Shown: piece by piece, positions 57,920 through 64,000 of the stretch | Layout of the letters: each line of letters opens with the position of its first letter | Position numbering within the stretch: the first letter of the stretch is position 1 | Source: Misgurnus anguillicaudatus | Taxonomy: Eukaryota; Chordata; Actinopteri; Cypriniformes; Cobitidae | Direction: 5' to 3' | Assembly (NCBI RefSeq): GCF_027580225.2 | Contig: NC_073358.2 | Span: 7,011,501-7,075,500 of the forward strand | Length of the DNA: 64,000 bases | Notes under the pieces: model-generated | What the model was told of the DNA's origin: nothing | The model's input: only the letters and a program-made list of their open reading frames with translations | Databases searched by the model: none | Translations under genes and position numbers: made by a program

Positions 57920-58336
57920 TGCTGCGTTCACACCAGCCACGGTAGAGGCGTCAAGCATGACTCATTTCAATGTTAAGTTAATGTGAAGACACGTTGACAC
58001 ACGTCTGGAGGACTCGCGGCGCGAATGAGGCATTTAGCGTGGCGCAGTAAACGCGATTCCACCTCATTTGCGTGTCTAGTTCGTGCAAATGTCGCAAATT
58101 TAGCGTTGCCGCGGCAAACGCGCAAGTTAAAAAATTTGAGCTTTGGCGGAAAAATGCATCGCGTTAACCAATCACGAGCTAGCTCTAGTAGTGACTAATT
58201 ACAGGATGCGAGCAGAGTCGCAGAAGCCCGTCCCATGACACGAATTTCCGCGCAAATAAAGCGAGTAAACTCAAAATGTTCAAGCGGCAAACTAGACAAA
58301 TTTGATGCCTCAAACGTGGCTGGTGTGAACCCACAG
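57920..58336. mobile_element. Harbinger-type MITE with TTA duplication
   Basis: 417 bp, from TGCTGCGTTCACACCAGCCAC to GTGGCTGGTGTGAACCCACAG, with CGCG-rich subterminal text; TTA at 57917-57919 and 58337-58339. Confidence 0.82.
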
Positions 58337-58339
58337 TTA

Positions 58340-59184
58340 GTCTCGTAGGATTGCTTTGCACAGGATAATGTTAGCAGTCTGCTCATACCTTCATTATGTA
58401 CAAACATTGTAAATGGATGCAGAGAGAAGTCACATGCTAAAGCAACAGAACATACAGTGCTAATAATGCAGAGGAGGTTAGGCCTATAGCCAGTACAAAC
58501 TGTCTCTCTAATATCACCACCTGTTCCGTGATGGGAAAGAGATAGAAAGGGAAAATGAGTTTGTGGACTGCAACTAACAGAAATGCTTGTTTCTAAATTT
58601 ATATTATGCACTGATAGAGATGTAGGAAGTAATAACTGTGGCAGAATTACAGGAAATGAAGATTTTATCTAGATTGACATTGACAAGGCTTGGCTCTGTT
58701 GTTTAACTTACTGATGAAAACCCATCATACCATTAATATTTGTTCATATACCCTCCTGAAATGCATACATTGCAACAGTGATCAAGGCACATACATAAAT
58801 AATGATAGCAACTAGTTTATTCATCCATTTTTCATTCAAACAGCGCATGATTTCCTTCATCAAAGGAATTCAATTGTGATCTTTTTCTTACAGATACTGA
58901 ACTACTACAACAAAGACAAATAAATCAAGGGTAGGCTAGGCCAATCCCAGAGTAAACACTGTACTATCCGCCTGCATTTACTGCCTTTTCGCCAAAGAAC
59001 AATGAGGCCAACACCTACCATTTAAAAAACAGTAGCTCCCTCCTATATATTAACAAGTTTTAAAAGCATAAAGCAGAAGAAGGGGCATGTGTAGAAGGGC
59101 TGTTTACTCACAAAATTTAGATGAGCCAGGGCAACAAGGCACCTACACAACAGACAGACAAAAGGATCTCTTTATGTTCTACAC
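58340..59184. other. No recognised gene
   Basis: Non-coding. The 138-codon minus frame at 58195-58611 starts in this spacer and runs into the MITE; no domain. Confidence 0.35.
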
Positions 59185-59187
59185 TAA

Positions 59188-59537
59188 AGCTGCGTGCACA
59201 CTGCCAACGATTACCAATGGCAGAGTGTTGCTAGTGGTTTATTTTAATGGAAGTCATTCATTTTAATGGAAGCTTAGCTACTTCCGGTGACACGAGCTAC
59301 AGTGACCATTGGCGACAGGAAGTGGAGGTGTCTATAGGTGTGACAAAGTAGAGAAAAGTTCAACTTTTTGCAAATGAAAAGCAAATTTTGGGCGCGACTA
59401 CCAAAGGGCGAGAAGTAGTGGAGTTCTAATTCTCCGTTATTTGTCAGTTATTGCTGTGGATGGTTACTAATTTAATCATTATCTTGAAAGAGATGGGTGA
59501 CAAACGGCGCCAAAGTCGCTGGCGGTATGCGCCCAGC
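59188..59537. mobile_element. Harbinger-like element, imperfect ends
   Basis: Left AGCTGCGTGCACACTGCCAACG and right AAGTCGCTGGCGGTATGCGCCCAGCT are loose inverted ends; TAA precedes and TTA follows. Contains GAAAAGTTCAACTTTTTGC, a word seen in other CG-rich fish MITEs. Confidence 0.5.
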
Positions 59538-59757
59538 TTAGAGTCCCGTTCGACTTTCTCGCTGTGTGTCGCCCGTCTCTTTTTAACGAGGTCATTAGGA
59601 GGCTCATTGTCGCTCTGCCATTGCTAGTTGCTTGCGATCTGAACAGGGCTTAAGTCATAGCTAGTCTTCAGAAACAAACAAATTGTGTCTTTATTCCAAT
59701 TAACATATCATGTCATTTTAATTACTGCATCCTAGATCAAAGTACAGTATGCTATAC

Positions 59758-60130
59758 AGGGGCGGCTCGTGACTGCTCATTCGAGGGGCGCAAATTCAAA
59801 ATATGTGTTCGGGTTGTCATGTGTTTTGCTTGTGTTTTCAAAATATGTGTTTGTTGCGTCATATGAACCATGTGTGTGGGTGCGCACACCTGCATGCGCG
59901 TATATGCACACGCATTGATGCATATAGGATTATATATAATGCATAAATACATTTTAAAATATAAGTATACGTTTCTTAACAAACGTGCATGTTCACAGGT
60001 GCTGGTTTCTTTTTCCACCGGTGGTTGCGCGTCACAACGTCAAGCAATGCTTACGTTACTTAGCAACGACAGATGCTCTGGAGCGCCTACGCGCTTAAAA
60101 GCAGCGTGGTCATGTTTTCTGTGTGGTTTT
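59758..60130. mobile_element. hAT-type left fragment
   Basis: CAGGGGCGGCTCGTGACTGCTCATTCGAGGGGCGC matches the start of the 49.4-kb fragment. The right terminus is not seen; CA/CG-rich text near 59870-59920 follows. Confidence 0.5.
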
Positions 60131-60212
60131 AGACACGAAATGTGAAGCAAATGAGCACATGTGCTTGGATTTTCGAGCCCAGGCCTGGAGCACCCCTGGG
60201 ATTGGCATCTAT

Positions 60213-60987
60213 GGGCGCTTTTCAATTGCATAGTACTCCGCGGTTTGGTTTGGTTTGGGTCGGGTCAGCTCACCTCACTTTGGCGTGGTTAGCTATTCCA
60301 TCGAGTTTGGTATTACTTCGCAGTGGGAGGTGTGTCGTTATACTTGAGCTGCCTACTGCTGTGACATCATACAAGTGAGAGCGTTGTTGTACATTCACAT
60401 ACATTTATTATTTCTCAGTCCGCCACAAAATAAAAATTGGCCACCATAAATAGATGTTTGCACATCGCGTTTATCACTAACGTTACCTCTGTCTCATATG
60501 ACAGTTTTTGTACCAACACCCGTGGCTTCAGCAGTTGACACACTCCGCTGAGCCTCATTGAAGTTGCATTTAAGCATATAATGCTAATGTTCCGCCACAA
60601 ACTGCAAGTTTGGAAAAAACTGGTATGGTGTCCATGATTCTCAACCTGTGGATGTTTTTCATGGCTAAAAGGAAGTTTGGGAACTTACAGCAGAGCACAG
60701 ATGACAACATGTTTGCTCGAGCGCAAGCTAGCACTAGGGTAAAGCTAATCTTTTACATTATAGCGATGCCGCTGGTATTGATAATTATCTCAGTCCAATC
60801 TGGGATCTACTTTGTTTTCGCATCACGTTTTTGGTATCAGCTCGGGTTGCTTGGAATCCCAACCCAGGTGGTGCGAAAAAAAGTATCAGGTACTACGTAC
60901 TGCACCCAATGGAAAAGCTCTTAAAGGTAAGCTGACCCGACCCAAACTAAACCAAACTGTGGGGTACTATGCAATGGAAAAGCGCCA
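60213..60987. mobile_element. MITE with about 55-bp inverted repeats
   Basis: 775 bp. Left GGGCGCTTTTCAATTGCATAG, GGTTTGGTTTGGTTTGGGTC; right GACCCAAACTAAACCAAAC, CTATGCAATGGAAAAGCGCC. TAT on both sides (60210-60212, 60988-60990) suggests a 3-bp duplication. The 104-codon plus frame (60610-60924) is inside it and is not recognised. Confidence 0.85.
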
Positions 60988-61199
60988 TATGTGCGTGCTG
61001 TAGCACTTCCAACCATCACAGCCCTAATGCACAGTAAATAAGTATATGTAAGTTTATATATGCATAGTTCCCACAGCAGCATTATATGGTTCCAGGCTTG
61101 ATTTAGATTTTTCACGTACATTTTTTTTGTAAACCTGTGCCGTGTGAACAGAGCCAAACTACACATAATCATTTCATATGATTCAAAGTCCATTTCCAC

Positions 61200-61862
61200 C
61201 AGGCTTGTGCACAATTCAGAATTTCAGAATTGGCCTCCATTCAATTCATGAATTGGAATTTGAATTGAATTGACTCCGCCCTACAGGAAGTTGAATTTTA
61301 ATTGGAATTGGATTGACAGGAAGCGGAACCAAATTCATGGCAATTCAAAGAAATTCCACAAACAAAACACAAAGAATCTCACATACATTCAGTGTTAGGA
61401 AAGTTACTTTGGAAAATTGTTTGGAAACCATTTTAAATACTTGGTTAAAGTAAAACATTCTGGAAAAATGAAGTCATGTTCCATCGTGTTCCACAAAATT
61501 ACAATTACAAAAAAATCAAACTTGATTATTTGTTATGTGACTAGAGTTTTGAACATGAATTGCTGGGGGAAAACATTTTCTGTTAATGTAATCTGTACAA
61601 GTGGTTCAAACTAATATAATTTATAGATTATGTAATGCAATCATATCTGACATATACTGAAAGCTTCGTTTTTAACACTTCATTTACTGTCTAATATGTA
61701 TATGAATTTCTTTGAATTTCTATTGAATTGCAATTCTGCTTCCTTTAATTCAAATTCGAATTGTAATTCTAGATCCTTTTTTTTAACATCAATTCAAATT
61801 CAAGTATTGAATTGGAATTTAGGAGTCATTCTCAATTCAATTCTGAATTGTGCACAAGCCTG
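61200..61862. mobile_element. hAT with perfect 8-bp duplication
   Basis: 663 bp, from CAGGCTTGTGCACAATTCAG to CTGAATTGTGCACAAGCCTG, with many GAATT/AATTC boxes, flanked by ATTTCCAC (61192-61199, 61863-61870). No transposase. Confidence 0.94.
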
Positions 61863-62173
61863 ATTTCCACAGCATACAACAGCATGTGTGTTTTGTGTTT
61901 TCCTTAGGTCTCTGTCACTATGCTTGCAGGTGATATTTATGCCTATTGCAGGAATAGAAAGTGGCTTGACTTTGATTCTTTGTTTCACACAAAGGGTATT
62001 ATTTTTGTGACTCACACATACAGTCACAGCTGTTAGTATACTGAAGTTAATCCCACTGACTGTGTGAACATATCCTAACATCCGGAAGTAGATGCAAAAA
62101 TATGTATAAGAAAATGAAAACACTGCATACTTTCACAATTAATAGCATAATGTATGTATACATACTACATACT

Positions 62174-62486
62174 CAGTGTTTCCCACAGGATTTTGAGGAG
62201 ACTGTGGTGGTGATGACATCACCCGCTAATTAGCATATATGTGACATCATCATGTAGTGTTTGCGTTTGATCTAGTGTTGGTACCTGAAACATGTTTCAC
62301 TTCTACTCTTTGATCTGTATCTGTATTTGATCTGTATTATATATCAAATTATATTTTAAGCCGAATTAAGCTGTTTTAAATGGTGAAATAAAAATGTAAA
62401 TGGGAATCATGAAAATTCTATTTGTGGGGGCCAGTGTTGATTCTGTGGTGGGCCACCACAAATAAATCAATGTATGGGAAACACTG
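62174..62486. mobile_element. Short hAT-like MITE (CAGTGTTTCCCA)
   Basis: 313 bp, CAGTGTTTCCCACAGGATTT to GTATGGGAAACACTG. ATACT is directly repeated at the flanks (62169-62173, 62487-62491), a 5-bp match. The interior has TGTGGTGGTGATGAC and CTGTGGTGGGCCACCACAAAT. Confidence 0.78.
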
Positions 62487-62491
62487 ATACT

Positions 62492-63104
62492 GTAGGTTAA
62501 CTATACTGTATCAATTAGGATGCAACCTACTGTAGGGTTCAGCCACACAAATCTGCAACATAGAGTCACATTCAGTCACTGTTGTGTCGGACACTTCTCA
62601 TTCCCCAGTTTCAGACTAACTATAAACCCTTAAACTTCACTTCAAACAACTTAACCCACATAGTAAAGTCAGCATGGGATTTATCTGGTTTAACATCCCA
62701 GTTTCACTGCTGCTAACAAAACCACAGTGCTGCCTTCATTCTGCTGATCTTACATAACCACAAGACCTGCTCTACAAGCTTAAACAACATCTGTATCACA
62801 TTTGAACAACAGTAGTTTCAGTCCCTTTCATTTAGACCCACCTTTAGCAAAAGGCCTGTATTTCACCTGAATCTGTATGTGGGAGAGGGAAACTCAGTGG
62901 TAGGCTAAAAACAACAGATGTGCCATCATTTTCTGAGCCAATAGATTTATTTGAGTCTAGCGGTGGATATTGACAGCAGATTTGCTTAAAGGACTGCCAA
63001 TCGGACACGTTTCAAAACATATGGGTCTCATCACACTGCAAGTTCAAATCATCTAGATCTTGTCATCTCACTAAGGTAATACCTTTTATATCTGTAAAAA
63101 CTAA
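62492..63104. other. No recognised feature
   Basis: Non-coding. Confidence 0.3.
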
Positions 63105-63175
63105 GGTAATTATTTTCATAATTGATTTATCGGATGAGTACTTTTTCGATTAATCGAATAATCTTATAACAACCT
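63105..63175. mobile_element. hAT-type terminal scrap
   Basis: TTATTTTCATAATTGATTTATCGG followed by TTTTTCGATTAATCGAATAATC resembles a subterminal region of a fish hAT family. No ends defined. Confidence 0.35.
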
Positions 63176-63483
63176 AAATATATAACTAAGTATTCACTTG
63201 TAGAACTGTACTTTTAAAAGTGCAAAAGCCACACACATGGAATTTGACTAATATAAGACTTTCAATTTAGATATAACAACTATGAATTTAAAAACAGTAG
63301 AAGTTAACAAGAAGTCCTCAAGTACTTTAGAACCATAGCAAACATCTGTCTCAATATTCACAACTCATCCTGTAAAATGCTGAATGTGTATGTTGGTCTC
63401 TAAAGTGCTAGGTCATAGGTGAAATCATAAAGCAGGACAGGAAGTATATCATTAGCATCTACATCCTGCTCTTATATTGTGAG

Positions 63484-64000
63484 TAGGGTTGTAACGGTAT
63501 ACCGGTATGGCGGTATACCTTAATATTAACTTTCATGGTTATCATACCGTAAACATTTGCTTATACGCGGTTTTGAAAAAAAAATAATAAAGCAGATCTC
63601 ACCTGCGCTACTAGACACTTGCAACTTCATTCGGCGTGACTGCTAGACTCCACTTGTTTATGTACAGCAGAGAAAATGTCAGAGCCAGAGACTACAAATT
63701 CTAACCTCTATCCCCCACCAGAAAAAAGTTAAAATCTACTGTATGGGAATAATTTGGGTATACGAAAAACGAATGTGGGGTTGTCCTTGAAGATGGATAT
63801 CCGGTTTGCAAGAAATGTGGACGAAAGAGTGGCTAAAAAAGAGCCCATTTAAGTGATTTATTTTACAGATCAATTTAAGTTGATTATACTTAAGCCATAT
63901 AATAAAAACTATACATTTCACTATATGACGATGTGAACCATGAATATATCCAGAGCAGCTCTGAGAGAATTTAATGAGTATTGCATCAGTTTATTTAAAA
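63484..64000 (+). mobile_element. hAT left part, runs to or past the window end
   Basis: Starts TAGGGTTGTAACGGTATACC with repeated CGGTAT/ATACCG boxes. The right terminus is not in the window. Contains a decayed BED-finger transposase start. Confidence 0.75.
63676..63835 (+). pseudogene. hAT transposase start with BED finger, decayed
   Basis: The ATG at 63676 gives MSEPETTNSNLYPPPEK, then an A-run causes a frame change. The other frame reads KLKSTVWE, a stop (TAA at 63750-63752), then FGYTKNECGVVLEDGYPVCK and KCGR. The W-x2-F/Y....C-x2-C arrangement is that of BED fingers in ZBED-type hAT transposases. The His half of the finger and everything after it is missing. Clearly inactive. Confidence 0.82.

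Noticed and set aside
60610..60924. 104-codon plus frame with a hydrophobic segment
   Set aside because: Contained in the MITE at 60213-60987 and continues into its inverted repeat; no known protein family seen.

Overview
This window is vertebrate nuclear DNA, almost certainly from a cyprinid-like teleost. It has no long open reading frames, AT-rich non-coding sequence, microsatellites, and a very dense load of fish-type transposons: hAT, Tc1/mariner, PIF/Harbinger, a CACTA-like element, TTAA-target foldback elements, tRNA-derived SINEs and an L2/CR1-type LINE tail. The assignment to cyprinids rests on the repeat families I recognise, not on a database search.

Host gene. Two exons on the minus strand (42911-43096 and 42223-42358) join in frame across consensus splice sites. 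They encode the N-terminus of cytospin-B (SPECC1): a basic, Ser-rich leader followed by motifs such as KRASSDDALAKP and TTGAISELS. A third candidate is a minus-strand ATG exon at 28997-29036, inside the following intron. It ends in the same codon phase (+1) as the exon at 42223 and has a promoter-like upstream region (GC box, octamer, GA tracts), so it could be an alternative first exon of the same gene. No later specc1 exon is visible, so the rest of the gene should lie beyond base 1. The window is then essentially introns and upstream DNA of one gene, filled with transposons.

Layout. 1-6.5 kb: hAT ends, a 486-bp element with an 11-bp target duplication, a TTAA repeat with a nested insert, a LINE tail, a hAT inside a SINE, and a foldback element inside another element. 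7-17 kb: hATs with intact 8-bp duplications and a 2-kb CACTA-like element. 17.4-21 kb: a degenerate Tc1 transposon split by a hAT, then a (TA)n tract carrying a hAT with BED zinc-finger remains. 22-28 kb: repeat fragments, an intact SINE, and a 1.3-kb GACA satellite with higher-order structure. 29-36 kb: the alternative exon, then nested hAT and TTAA elements. 37-42 kb: an unclassified sequence present three times, one copy broken by two hATs. 42-43 kb: the specc1 exons. 43-64 kb: further hAT, Harbinger (one with a Myb-like domain relic) and foldback elements, ending in a hAT with a decayed BED finger.

No coherent new multi-gene system is present. The points of real interest are the candidate alternative promoter, the layered insertions (several with an uninterrupted paralogue in the same window that shows the empty site), and elements whose duplication length does not fit the usual class.
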